DNA of 64,000 nt. It comes from Luidia sarsii (lineage: Eukaryota > Echinodermata > Asteroidea > Paxillosida > Luidiidae). Both the position numbers and the translations under genes were made by a program. The DNA lies in the NCBI GenBank assembly GCA_949987565.1, contig OX465105.1:23070653-23134652 (forward strand), written 5' to 3'. Shown here piece after piece: positions 42,955-52,081 of the stretch (its first letter is position 1; each line of letters starts with the position of its first letter). Below the pieces are notes generated by a model. The model saw nothing but the letters and a program-made list of their open reading frames with translations. It was not told the DNA's origin and did not search any database.

Positions 42955-43387
42955 CATTGGTCACTAGCAGCACTTCATTGCACTTTACATGTACTAATAA
43001 CCCAGAATCGGATCCATCTAACCCTAACCGACATTGACACCACAATTAACCACACATGGTTTTTCCTGTGGGAGGATAAGGGCCATGCACCAGGACATTC
43101 CAAAGCGGGTTTTGTTTGTGGTGACCTGTGGTATGTGAGGCTACACCCCCTGTGGGCACTGTGGTAAATTTGCGGTATACAGTGTGTGTCCTGTGCGGGA
43201 GGTGCAAAGCGTTAGGGTTAAGTAAAAGATGTAGCCTACATACCATGGGTTTTGTGATTATATTTCTGACTTGCTACTTGAGTACAGATATGATTGGTGA
43301 GTTTCTCACTCTTGTTTTGTTGAGTTTAAAGCCGACAATGGCTGCGCAACTACGGTAGGTACATTATTTTCGCTTGTCAAACCAGCG

Positions 43388-43532
43388 GTCGATTTCATGA
43401 AAGTCATCGTAACTTACGACCAATTGCAAGGCGATAGGAGATGCAAACAAACCATATCCGCCTATGAAAAGTTACGATGGGTTATCAATCGTAAGTTGAG
43501 TTACGATGCATCGTAAGGCTTTGTGAAATCCA
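43388..43532. mobile_element. GATTTCAC palindromic MITE, copy 3
   Basis: GTCGATTTCATGAAAGTCATC to GCATCGTAAGGCTTTGTGAAA, 430 bp downstream of the GPCR-5 stop. Confidence 0.75.
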
Positions 43533-43809
43533 AACCGGTGGTCATGCGATGTACATGTACATTGGAGTTTCTAGAAAAATAGCTATAAACCAGCACATGA
43601 TTGGATTGATTTTAAAATTGTTTACTTCCTTGCAAAGTTATTACGATAAATGTAAATGAATGCAAATCTATGACTTGAACTTGTAAAATATCATAACTGA
43701 TTTTGTTTTCTGAAAATGTAGGGCTGGCTAAAGACATCTTGTAGGTTGTACAGTTGTAATGCTCAATGAATTTCATATGAAGTAAATACAAACAAAAAAG
43801 GCAACGGCT

Positions 43810-43870
43810 TCCTTTTGGGAAAGGTTCTGCTAGGATCAAACAGCAGGCCCTCTAACTTTTGAGATTACAG
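43810..43870. repeat. GATCCTAGCAGGACC repeat fragment
   Basis: GGGAAAGGTTCTGCTAGGATC followed by CAGGCCCTCTAACTTTTGAG. Confidence 0.6.
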
Positions 43871-44724
43871 TAATTTCATAGTTTAACTTTCACCAGAGTA
43901 GGCTTAGCATTCGATTGAAGAAATGCAAATTTTCTTTTGGAAATCGAACATAGCATAAAAATAAAATCTATGAGGTGGTACCATTGACGGCAGGCCGAAA
44001 AAGGGATTTAGTTCGCATTATTCATGTATAAACCAATCAAGTATGAAATAATGAATGATATTTTGTGCGATTCTATTGTTGGTTTGTTTGAGACAAGGGC
44101 GAGAAAAACGGGTTTGCAATGTTGTGACAGGCTGATCCGCTGGTGGAATTTGACCCTGATTAATAGAAATCGTCGTGAGGGGTATGATGTGAATTGGGCG
44201 CATGTTTGCCTTGATGCATTGTGCAACGTGCAAGAAGCCATATGTTTGTGTGCAAAAAATACGCGAACGAACTCCAGGTTTTTGGGCCCAAAACTACAGT
44301 TTTTTTGGTCATGTGTTGCTGCTGCGTGCAGCAAAACTACCAAGGATGGTGCGAGTCTTCACTTGTTTCCAACCGATCACCAAACGCGAACAAATCAGGG
44401 TGAGTTTGATTTTCGCTCAATCGATAATGGTATGAATATCCATTTGGCATCCTGTGCAAAATAAGTGAAGGAGAGTTGAAAGCACTCCTTCATCTTACTG
44501 ACACCTTCACTGTTAACCAACTGCTATATCAAGTGGGCTTACATCGAATGATACCAAATCATCTGCACCAAGCATTGAGGAGCAGGGACCATTAGATGGC
44601 ATGGTAAATGGCCAGGCTTTCAGAATGATTGCGTCACTGTACGGATGGAAGACTGAGAGCACACCCAGCCCTGCTCATGTCCTTGCGGAGTAAAACTAGC
44701 AATTACAATGGCACAAAGTCAACT

Positions 44725-45894
44725 CCTTAACCCTAACCCCCTAGTACTGTTCACTTGGAACCCTCCTCAATCCTTCACAATCCTCCAGTGTAAATTTTAC
44801 AACCTTCCTCAACCCTCCAGTGTAAATTTTACAACCTTCCTCAACCCTCCTCAATCCTTCAGTGTAAATTTTACAACCTTCCTCAATCCTCCCCAATCCT
44901 CCAGTGTAAATTTTACAACCTTCCTCAACACTCCTCAATCCTTCAGTGTAAATTTTACAACCTTCCTCAATCCTCCCCAATCCTCCAGTGTAAATTTTAC
45001 AACCTTCCTCAACACTCCTCAATCCTTCAGTGTAAATTTTACAACCTTCCTCAATCCTTCACAATCCTCCAGTGCAAATTTTACAACCTTCCTCAACCCT
45101 CCTCAATCCTCCAGTGTAAATTTTACAACCTTCCTCAACACTCCTCAATCCTCCAGTGTAAACTTTACAACCTTCCTCAACCCTCCTCAATCCTCCAGTG
45201 TAAATTTTACAACCTTCCTCAATCCTCCCCAATCCTCCAGTGTAAATTTTACAACCTTCCTCAACACTCCTCAACCCTCCAGTGCAAATTTTACAACCTT
45301 CCTCAACCCTCCTCAATCCTCCAGTGTAAACTTTACAACCTTCCTCAACCCTCCTCAATCCTCCAGTGTAAATTTTACAACCTTCCTCAACACTCCTCAA
45401 CCCTCCAGTGCAAATTTTACAACCTTCCTCAACCCTCCTCAACCCTCCAGTGTAAATTTTACAACCTTCCTCAACCCTCCTCAATCCTCCAGTGTAAATT
45501 TTACAACCTTCCTCAACCCTCCTCAATCCTCCAGTGTAAATTTTACAACCTTCCTCAACCCTCCTCAATCCTTCAGTGTAAATTTTACAACCTTCCTCAA
45601 CCCTCCAGTGTAAATTGTACACCCTTTCTCAATTCTCCACAATTCTCCACAATCCTCCCCAGTCCTCCACAGTCCTCCCCCGTCCTCCAGTGTAAATTTT
45701 ACAACCTCTCTCAAACCTCCAAGATCTCATTGTAGGATGCTTCCTCAATCCTCCACAATCCTCCAGCGTAAATTTTACAATCTTTCTCAAACCTCTGCAA
45801 TCCTCCAACTAGAAATGTTCTTACTTGCCTCAATCCTCTACAATCCTCCAACACAACCCGGAGGATTATGGAGGATTGAGGAAGGTCAGGATTA
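44725..45894. mobile_element. Foldback element with telomere-like end, expanded to a 42-bp minisatellite
   Basis: The left end CCTTAACCCTAACCCCCTA and right end GGAGGATTATGGAGGATTGAGG…GGTCAGGATTAA match the short element at 6905-7146. Between them, about 20 copies of a 42-bp unit (CAGTGTAAATTTTACAACCT + TCCTCAACCCTCCTCAATCC + TC) fill 44,780-45,615. Because 42 is a multiple of 3, the array is open in both strands (14-residue repeats such as SVNFTTFLNPPQSS). I regard these as artefacts, since they begin and end inside repeat sequence. Confidence 0.85.
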
Positions 45895-46128
45895 ATCCCT
45901 CATAGATAGCGATGATATCAAAGAAACAAGAACTGCACGGATTGTTTCAACAATGCACAAGTGATTTGTAAGTCTGTTCATATATTTTATGACACAATTT
46001 ACTTCCACCATTTTTGTTTTTCAAAAATGAAATGACAAAATGCCCCCAAACTTGCGGGAGATTTTTTAAGACATGGACAAACAAGAAACCGCGGTGATCG
46101 GATAGCGAGAATCTAAAGTGGTACTCAC

Positions 46129-46260
46129 GGCTTGTTCAGGGTTGGTTCCGATGAAAGAGAAGAGTTCTTCAAGCAGGATGGAGTGGGCTCTTTTGTCCGT
46201 CTGCCTTCCCTCTCCCTGCGCTACCTCTTGGAGAAGGGATAGAGGATCCTTTCTTCTGCT
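46129..46260 (-). CDS. HECTD4: HECTD4 exon w15 (5' side of the giant intron)
   Basis: After acceptor AATGGCAG the exon reads SRRKDPLSLLQEVAQGE, then RAHSILLEELFSFIGTNPEQ and Ala, ending at donor GTGAGT in phase 0. HECTD4 orthologues have FTLLQSLA…YSVLLGQLFAFIGTNPDQAV at this place. Phase and sequence connect it to w14 upstream and w16 (38.7 kb away) downstream. Confidence 0.9.
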
Positions 46261-46335
46261 CTGCCATTTACTTCTATGAACAAAAACCCCAATTCCATCA
46301 TTCTTAATGGACTGTCCATAGTTGTCAATTAATTT

Positions 46336-46819
46336 TTAAAGCCCCTACACACCATTTGGACAAATCCAAATTTCGACCTGTCGAATTTTGTTATTAAAAA
46401 GTAACTTACTCAAGTGGAAGTAAACACCAGTATCAGTTTTGGATGAATTTCCAATGGTCGTTTTAAAACATCTTTTGTGAAAAAAAACATATTTACTAGC
46501 ATTAAAACCCCTGCACACCATTTGCGCAAATCCAACATGGTCCATTCATAATTACCGATTACTATTTTGAGATTTACTCGTAATTTTCCAATTTAAACGC
46601 ACAATGACACTATTGGATATTCTGCTTGGTGCATTTTATGATCCTGGAAGCTGACACAGTTTGTTGAAAAAATGAGCCAGTTTTTCACCATTTTCTCGCG
46701 ACATGGTTGACGGATTGAGCTGAAACTTTCACAGGTGTGTTATTTCATGCTGGATTAGACAAAGTATTAGGGTATGGACACATTTCTAAGACCTTTACCA
46801 AAGGTGTGTAGGGGCTTAA
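46336..46819. mobile_element. AGCCCCTACACA foldback flanked by TTAA, copy 1
   Basis: Begins TTAAAGCCCCTACACACC and ends GGTGTGTAGGGGCTTAA. A second, internal copy of the end (AAAACCCCTGCACACCATTTG) lies at about 46,503-46,525. A relative is at 61333-61712. It is non-coding. Confidence 0.75.
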
Positions 46820-47173
46820 AGACCTCCCTGTTCCTTACAAGCAATGCTTTTCAACATTTTCAGGGACTACATAAAACTTTGATGGTGTTCGTTGCTGGCT
46901 AAAAAAAGTTTACAAATCTGAAGATCCACCTGGAACATGTCCAACTGCTCCAGCAGTGAATAGAAGGATGCAAAGTGCATCAGGAATATGGAACAGTTGT
47001 TGGCAGTGTACACCGCCCTATAGAGTTACTGCAATGAGCCTGTTGGACAATGAAACCTGAAGCAAATTGTTCCACTGTGGGACTCCTGGGCTGATAATCC
47101 CAAGACGTTAGTGACACAGACATCCAAGTGTGCCAGCTATGACAAGCAGCTACACATACATGTAGTATACTCT

Positions 47174-47388
47174 AATAGACTGATTGCGCGACCAATGTTT
47201 ACATGCCATCACGTGACTTATAGTGGGTACTTTTGCATCTCATTTGGTGCAGAACAGGAGTGGAAATGAGCAAAGAAGACTATTCTTCTTTGTACATTTC
47301 CATCGCTGCTCTGTGCCAAATGAGATGCAAAAATACCACTATAAGTCAATTGACGGCATGTAAACATTGGTCGCGCAGTCGGTCTATT
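47174..47388. mobile_element. Foldback MITE, AATAGACTGATTGC family, copy 2
   Basis: AATAGACTGATTGCGCGACC at the left and GGTCGCGCAGTCGGTCTATT at the right are inverse, with the match continuing inward through AATGTTTACATGCC. The interior ATTTCCATCGCTGCTCTGTG is shared with 101-329. Confidence 0.8.
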
Positions 47389-47859
47389 GATCTATTTCTC
47401 AAAGTGCTTTTGTAGCGACTTTTGAAAATGGCGAATTGGCATCGCCAAAAAAATGGCTGTTTGAAAGTTATAGGAAGGTTTGCGGTGAGACCATGTATCA
47501 GGTCTCTTAAAGAAAGAGGTTTGGTTCTGAAAAGAACCTGAGTGGTAACTCGACGTTTCGACCAGTATGCTCTTTTTGCTCTTTTTGTTTGAAAGTTGTG
47601 CATGGTAACCAACTCTCCAACGTTCGGTGGTGAATTGCAAAGAATCTTTGACCTCACCTGCTGCTTTTGCTTGGGTCCTTGCCTGCTGGTTTGCCACCTT
47701 CAAGCTCCATGGGTAGTGATACGCTACGCGTGATAGGTGGGCTAGGGGGAGGGACAGTGGCTTCCACAGCAAAGCCTGTATAGTACCAACAGTCAAGCAG
47801 TCAATCAACCGACAATCTCATTCCCTAAGATCTGGGAGTTTTTAGGGAATAGATTCCAA

Positions 47860-47960
47860 ATTTGAAAAAATAATGGCAAAGAAAACTCTGACTGACCTGG
47901 GACTTGAACCCCGACACCTCTGGCTTTGCGTCTTACCATCTGAGTGTTTTTTTTTTGCCA
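47860..47960 (-). mobile_element. tRNA-derived SINE fragment (GGATAGCTCAG family)
   Basis: The minus strand reads CACTCAGATGGTAAGACGCA (A-box region), AAAGCCAGAGGTG, B-box GGTTCAAGTCCCAGGTCAGTC and tail AGAGTTTTCTTTGCCATT. The 5' end is truncated. Confidence 0.7.
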
Positions 47961-48174
47961 TTTTTCAAAACTGTTTCCAAATTTCCCAGCCAGTTTTTGT
48001 CCGTCATTTGTTTGACTTGAATTGAAGAAGCTGCGTCCACTCTGAAGAGTGATCCCCAAACTGGTGTAGCCAGGTTTAGAACAATTGGTTCAACATCTGA
48101 ATGAAAGTGGAAAGTATCCCTGGAGATATACATGTACTATGGAAGTTAATGGCTGAATGCTTCTGACTAACGCC

Positions 48175-48370
48175 CCTACTCCGGCAAAGACTAGTTGACT
48201 ATTTGGGCTGGATAGCTCAGATGGAAAGAGAGCTGGTACGCAAAATCAGAGGGCTCGGGTTCAAGTCCCAGTCAAGTCCAAGTTTTGTCTGCCATTTTTC
48301 AAAATTGTTCAAAAATTCTCAGTTTTTCCTTTATTTGTTTGAAATAGATTCAAACTGGAAATGGATTCAA
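48175..48370 (+). mobile_element. tRNA-derived SINE (GGATAGCTCAG family), fullest copy
   Basis: Leader CTAGTTGACTATTTGGGCTGG, A-box GATAGCTCAGATGGAAAGAG, TGGTACGCAAAATCAGAGGG, B-box GGTTCAAGTCCCAGTC, and tail AAGTTTTGTCTGCCATTTTT followed by TTTTCCTTTATTTGTTTG. The tail beyond the tRNA part is shared with copies at 2969 and 47860. Confidence 0.8.
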
Positions 48371-48514
48371 ACTAGTCAGCTCCTTGCATTCTTGAACGAA
48401 AGAGAAGAAAATGAGATTTAAAAAAAAAATAAAAAAAAATGCAACTATGAAATGTGATGACAATTTAATAAGAAGATACGGAGCAACTTTGAAGTGATGA
48501 ATTCCTGACTGACC

Positions 48515-48632
48515 AACATTGCAAATGTGAAAACAAAAGGGTCAGATGTTTCACTCCTGGCTGGACCTTCCACCAACGTTATCTGGAGAAAAGGTCCTGC
48601 TAGGATCAGTACGTCCGGCCCTCTAAACTGTT
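48515..48632. repeat. GATCCTAGCAGGACC repeat abutting an exon donor
   Basis: TTTCACTCCTGGCTGGACC, then AAAGGTCCTGCTAGGATC and GTCCGGCCCTCTAAAC. The last word reaches 2 bases from the splice donor of exon w14 (GT at 48633-48634 on the minus strand). Confidence 0.65.
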
Positions 48633-48634
48633 AC

Positions 48635-48887
48635 AGATGGAAGAACTTTGACAGTTTGTCCGACCAAGGATTCCGTCGCAGTACCTCGCTGCTGCTTGCC
48701 CGGGTGCTGGGACACGCTGCGGGAGAGACTGGCCGGGTGCTGTGACTGGAGGCTGCCGGTTGCTATGGTGACGTGGAGGAGTAATTCCACCCGTTCCAGG
48801 ATGGCTTTGACCAGTGCCCTGGTCTTGGGCATGCTGAGTCCTGCCTTGGGGCTGCACGGTAAACTGGCCTCTTGCTCAATCTTTTCC
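48635..48887 (-). CDS. HECTD4: HECTD4 exon w14
   Basis: Acceptor GTGGAGCAG, then EKIEQEASLPC, PKTRALVKAILERVELLLHV and TIATG, followed by a Ser/Gln-rich poorly conserved part, ending KVLPS at a GTAACA donor. It enters in phase 2 and leaves in phase 0, fitting w13 and w15. HECTD4 orthologues have AKTKTLVKSLMNRAELLLHV at this place. The donor is weak (GTAACA) and chosen because it keeps the phase; an in-exon GTACTG at the QQRG position is an alternative but breaks phase with w15. Confidence 0.82.
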
Positions 48888-49068
48888 CTGCTCCACAAAT
48901 AAGAAACGTAACCCAAACCAGACATTACTATCACAGCAGTCAATGCAGCGTGGTTTGGCGACACCATGTATAGTCTCTTTGGAGAATGAGTGTTGGACTG
49001 AGATGAGCCGGTAACTCGATGTTTGGGGGCAGTGTGTGCTCTACACATGGTAAGGCATTAGTGCTTAC
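48888..49068. other. HECTD4: HECTD4 intron w13-w14
   Basis: A 181-bp intron, the shortest in the window. No repeat was recognised. Confidence 0.85.
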
Positions 49069-49157
49069 CTGAGCAGTTTGACTAAGTCTTCCTGATCTCC
49101 TGATTCAAAGTCAATCTCTTTCAGGTAGGCCAACAGCTCCAACTCTCGCATCTTGGT
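49069..49157 (-). CDS. HECTD4: HECTD4 exon w13
   Basis: Acceptor ATTTTCAG, then TKMRELELLAYLKEIDFESG, DQEDLVKLL and donor GTAAGC, phase 0 in and phase 2 out. Matches the HECTD4 stretch NKMKELELLCSMKEVSFDGNDLE. A short charged helical segment. Confidence 0.92.
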
Positions 49158-49691
49158 CTGAAAATGAAGGTTTGATAATAACGGGGTAGGTTTTCAAAAA
49201 CAATTGGGCTGGATTTGTTGGGATGGGTTGGGGTTGGTTGGGTTGTGGGTTGGGTTGGGTTAGGTTGAGTCGGGATGGGATGGGATGGGTTGGGTTGGGA
49301 TGGGTTGGTTTGGGTTGGGTTGGGATGGGATGGGTTGGGATGGGTTGGGTTGGGTTGGGTTGGGATGGGATGGGTTGGGATGGGTTGGGTTGGGATGGGT
49401 TGGGTTGGGTTGGGTTGGGTTGGGTTGTGTTGGGTTGTGCTGGGTTGAGCTGGGTTGGGATGGGTTGGATGGGTGGGTAAAGATGGGATGGGTTGGGATT
49501 GGATGGGATGGGATGGCATGTCTTGGGCTGTGTTGGGGCAAATTTGGACAGAACGATTGGGCCAGGCTAGGTTGATCTTGGGCTCGATTGAGTTTGTTTG
49601 GGTTGGGTCAGCACAAGTTTGGCTAGGCTTGGTTCATGACCTCAGATGAGTCCCTAAGGATGAAGCACATGAGACATACATTGTAGCTCAC
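49158..49691. other. HECTD4: HECTD4 intron w12-w13 with pentanucleotide array
   Basis: Mostly the (GGGTT/GGGAT)n array, with a short decaying shoulder to 49.6 kb. Confidence 0.85.
49208..49515. repeat. (TTGGG/ATGGG)n pentanucleotide array
   Basis: About 60 five-base units alternating GGGTT and GGGAT. The G-rich strand is the plus strand, antisense to HECTD4. Runs of three Gs every two bases make G-quadruplex formation plausible. Reading frames in it (GMGWVGLGW-type and HPNPTQPN-type repeats) are artefacts. Confidence 0.95.
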
Positions 49692-49796
49692 CTCTTGCTG
49701 GTGATGCGAGGCAAAGAACACAGAGGTTGACTGGATAGCTTCCCTCCTCATCTCTTCTAAGTCATGGTCCCATTTCTGTTCCAGCTCAGCCAAAAG
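49692..49796 (-). CDS. HECTD4: HECTD4 exon w12
   Basis: Acceptor CATCTTGCAG, then LLAELEQKWDHDLEEMRREA, IQSTSVFFASHHQQE and donor GTGAGC, phase 0 at both ends. Orthologues read AELEQKWQSEVDDAMQ followed by FFYDYHFNE. Likely a coiled-coil or helical segment. Confidence 0.92.
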
Positions 49797-50142
49797 CTGC
49801 AAGATGAAAACCCCAAACATCTTCAAGACATACTGGTAATAGCATATATTCTATAGACCCACAAGAGTCTGTTTCAGGGTCCATTGTTTGTGTGATTCAA
49901 TTATCTTCCACAGAGGTGACTAAAAATATGACATCAGGGCTAAAATTAACAGTCGCCCAGTTGCCAAATGCGAGTAAAAAATAGTGGCGGGCGAGTGAAA
50001 TCCTCTCCCTCGGTAGCCTAGTGGTGGAGTAAGAAAAATGGATAAATAACCAAACAAAAAAATGTACACCGGTATGTTAAATAATGTTGCCTAACATCAG
50101 TACCCACCGCTATACATTATTCGAATCCACCACACGACCTCG

Positions 50143-50330
50143 ACCAGCTCGGTGGTCCAGTGGTTAAGACGTCCGTACTACAATTTGGGTGTCGCGGGTT
50201 CGAATCCCGCCCGAGCTGCCGGAAATATTTTTATCAGGCACCGGGCAAAGCACTGAGCATTCAGTGTTTATCACGTCGAGCAAGGGCAAAAAACCTCATT
50301 GAATCAAAGAGTAGTTCTCCGAAAAAAGCC
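50143..50330 (+). mobile_element. tRNA-derived SINE with near-intact tRNA head
   Basis: AGCTCGGTGGTCCAGTGGTT (A-box) and GCGGGTTCGAATCCCGC (B-box, perfect T-arm) are closed by CCGAGCT, which pairs fully with AGCTCGG as an acceptor stem. The anticodon arm does not pair (TCCGT against TTTGG), so it is not a functional tRNA gene. The downstream body GGGCAAAGCACTGAGCATTC is shared with a minus-strand copy at 55225-55400. Confidence 0.8.
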
Positions 50331-50479
50331 GACACGCTTGGAGTAAGGGAAGAACACAAAATGTAACAGAACCTTCCCTTGCTTGGAATTGAAACCGGGA
50401 CCCCGACGTTAAAAAAAAATTCTAAAAAATTCTAAAAAATTTCTATACCACTACAAATGATAACTATAGAGGCTGGCGT

Positions 50480-50842
50480 TCGCTTGTGTGTCCCCAAGAC
50501 TATTCGCTCCCGGTTTAGGCAGTAGTTCATCCCAAACGCTATTCACATTTTCAATAGATACTCCAAGCGGTAGATGACTATTATATCATGGCTGAGCCTT
50601 TTTTTACCCTATTGCCACAGACGTTGCATCTGCGTATGTTAATGCTTTGATGTGACTTTCTGGTGTGTCTGTGGGTTTAGTTTGATAATTGTATTAGATC
50701 AGTATATGTAATCTGTGTATTACTGATTTCTTACTGTACATTTGTATGAATATGCTTTTATCACATGTTCTATTTTGTAACGTGTATTTTTTTTTTCCAG
50801 TGGAAGGCAAATTTCTACGGTTTTTATGTGGATAATAAATTA

Positions 50843-50845
<3 letters not shown>
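50480..50845 (+). mobile_element. LINE 3' end
   Basis: Non-coding, ending GGAAGGCAAATTTCTACGGT, then ATAATAAATTAAATCAATCA and a simple repeat, the usual look of a non-LTR retrotransposon 3' end that terminates in a short tandem repeat. No reverse-transcriptase coding remains. Confidence 0.55.
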
Positions 50846-51094
<249 letters not shown>

Positions 51095-51153
51095 CCCAGT
51101 CAGGAGTTTTCAGAGACATTTGAGGATCCAGTTAACACTAAACCTTCTCATAC

Positions 51154-51346
51154 CTGGAGCTGTCTCTGGATTGCATAGATTCGCCGGAACACCCCGTTCA
51201 AGACTTGGCACAGGAAGTCCACGCTGCCCCTCTGCTGATCGGAGATGTCCCCCTTGCCCAGGAGAAGCACAGCGCCCTCGATGTCCAGGTGCTTCAAGGC
51301 GGCCGATACCACTGCCTCCTCAAGGGCTGCTGGCTGTATGACCTCC
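51154..51346 (-). CDS. HECTD4: HECTD4 exon w11
   Basis: Acceptor CGTTCCAG, then EVIQPAALEEAVVSAALKHL, DIEGAVLLLGKGDISDQQRG, SVDFLCQVLNGVFRRIYAIQ, RQLQ and donor GTATGA. Phase 2 in (Arg codon shared with w10), phase 0 out. Orthologues read KEVIQPDVMEEMVVSCVIKHL and LCKIMGETFKKLNAMERQLQ, so the match spans the whole exon. Confidence 0.93.
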
Positions 51347-51437
51347 CTGGAACGACGTGGACAATCGAGGGGAGAACGAATAAAATCACCTTCAGACTAG
51401 GTTGATACAGCTCTAGAAAGGAATAGCAGTTTTACAA

Positions 51438-51560
51438 AGGAATTGAAAATTGGCAAAGAAAGGTTCGACTGGACTGGGTAACCTCTAGTTTTGTCGTACC
51501 AGCACTCTTACCATCTGAGCTATCCAGGCCTTAGATGGAGGCTTTCCCAAAAAGTCCACC
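51438..51560 (-). mobile_element. tRNA-derived SINE (GGATAGCTCAG family)
   Basis: The minus strand reads GCCTGGATAGCTCAGATGG (A-box), GTGCTGGTACGACAAAACTAG and CCAGTCCAGTCGAACCTTTC, with the B-box partly lost. Confidence 0.7.
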
Positions 51561-51872
51561 ATGCAAACCTTACCTCAATGTCACCGCAAACCTTCCTCTT
51601 GGTATTTCTACCATGCAAACCTTCAAGTCTTACCTAACATACAATGTACATGGTGTCACCGCAAACCTTCCCCTTGGTGTTTCCACCATGCAAAACCTTC
51701 AAGTCTTACCAGACTTACCGGTACATGGTGTCAATGCAAACCTTCCTCTTAGTATTTCCGCCATGCAAACCTGTAAGTCTTCCCTGACTTACATGGTGTC
51801 ACCACAAACCTTCCTCTTAGTATTTCCACCATGCAAACCTTCAGGTTCTATCTGACTTACATTACATGGTGT
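51560..51872. repeat. About 70-bp tandem repeat, 4 units
   Basis: Units carry ACCATGCAAACCTTCAAGTC, a CTTAC…ACATGGTG part and CAAACCTTCCTCTTGGTATT with drift. The array ends 36 bp from the exon w10 donor. Confidence 0.8.
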
Positions 51873-51907
51873 GACTGCCAAGTTTCCACACTCCTGGTTC
51901 CACCTAC

Positions 51908-52081
51908 CTGATGCTGGGTCTGAGATGGGGAGCCATCCTGCCAGACAGGCCCTGCAGTCTCTGCATGATGTCTGCCGACAGTCGGATACGAGGCAGGAGC
52001 TTGCTCTCCCCCCAAGCTGTGTGCTGACCGCTGCCCACCGGGCCACTGGATGACTTCATTGTCTTGGGATGCCACACACAT
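51908..52081 (-). CDS. HECTD4: HECTD4 exon w10
   Basis: Acceptor GTGAAGCAG, then CVWHPKTMKSSSGP, a variable serine/glycine-rich loop, KLLPRIRLSADIMQRLQGLS, GRMAPHLRPSI and donor GTAGGT. Phase 2 at both ends. The conserved part matches LPRIRLPPGIMIKLREISGRARPQFRPSI of orthologues; the first 30 residues replace a longer, poorly conserved loop. The acceptor was chosen because it completes the Arg codon from w9, giving LLQRC as in orthologues. Confidence 0.9.

Larger units (their letters stand above)
42955..46128. other. End of the giant intron after GPCR-5
   Basis: Contains a GATTTCAC MITE (43388-43532), a GATCCTAGCAGGACC fragment (43810-43870) and the expanded foldback/minisatellite (44725-45894). 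A 146-codon ATG frame at 44024-44464 has no recognisable domain and I leave it uncalled. Confidence 0.75.
46261..48634. other. HECTD4: HECTD4 intron w14-w15
   Basis: A 2.4-kb intron with a TTAA-flanked foldback (46336-46819), the second AATAGACTGATTGC MITE (47174-47388), two SINEs in opposite orientation (47860-47960, 48175-48370) and a GATCCTAGCAGGACC repeat that reaches the w14 donor (48515-48632). Confidence 0.85.
51347..51907. other. HECTD4: HECTD4 intron w10-w11
   Basis: Filled by a minus-strand SINE (51438-51560) and a four-unit tandem repeat (51560-51872). Confidence 0.85.

Noticed and set aside
44024..44464. 146-codon ATG frame; the cysteine-rich overlapping frame briefly suggested a THAP-like finger
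   Set aside because: The THAP spacing and its conserved Trp and Pro residues are absent, and overlapping frames are equally long.
44708..45622. 301-residue repeat protein SVNFTTFLNPPQS… and its antisense counterpart
   Set aside because: The 42-bp unit is a multiple of 3, so both strands stay open by arithmetic. The frame starts and ends in repeat sequence, and shorter copies of the element are not coding.
49121..49575. HPNPTQPNP-type and GMGWVGLGW-type repeat proteins
   Set aside because: Translations of the pentanucleotide array.
50147..50219. Functional tRNA gene
   Set aside because: Acceptor stem and T-arm are perfect but the anticodon stem is unpaired, and the sequence continues into a body shared with another repeat copy. 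It is a SINE head.
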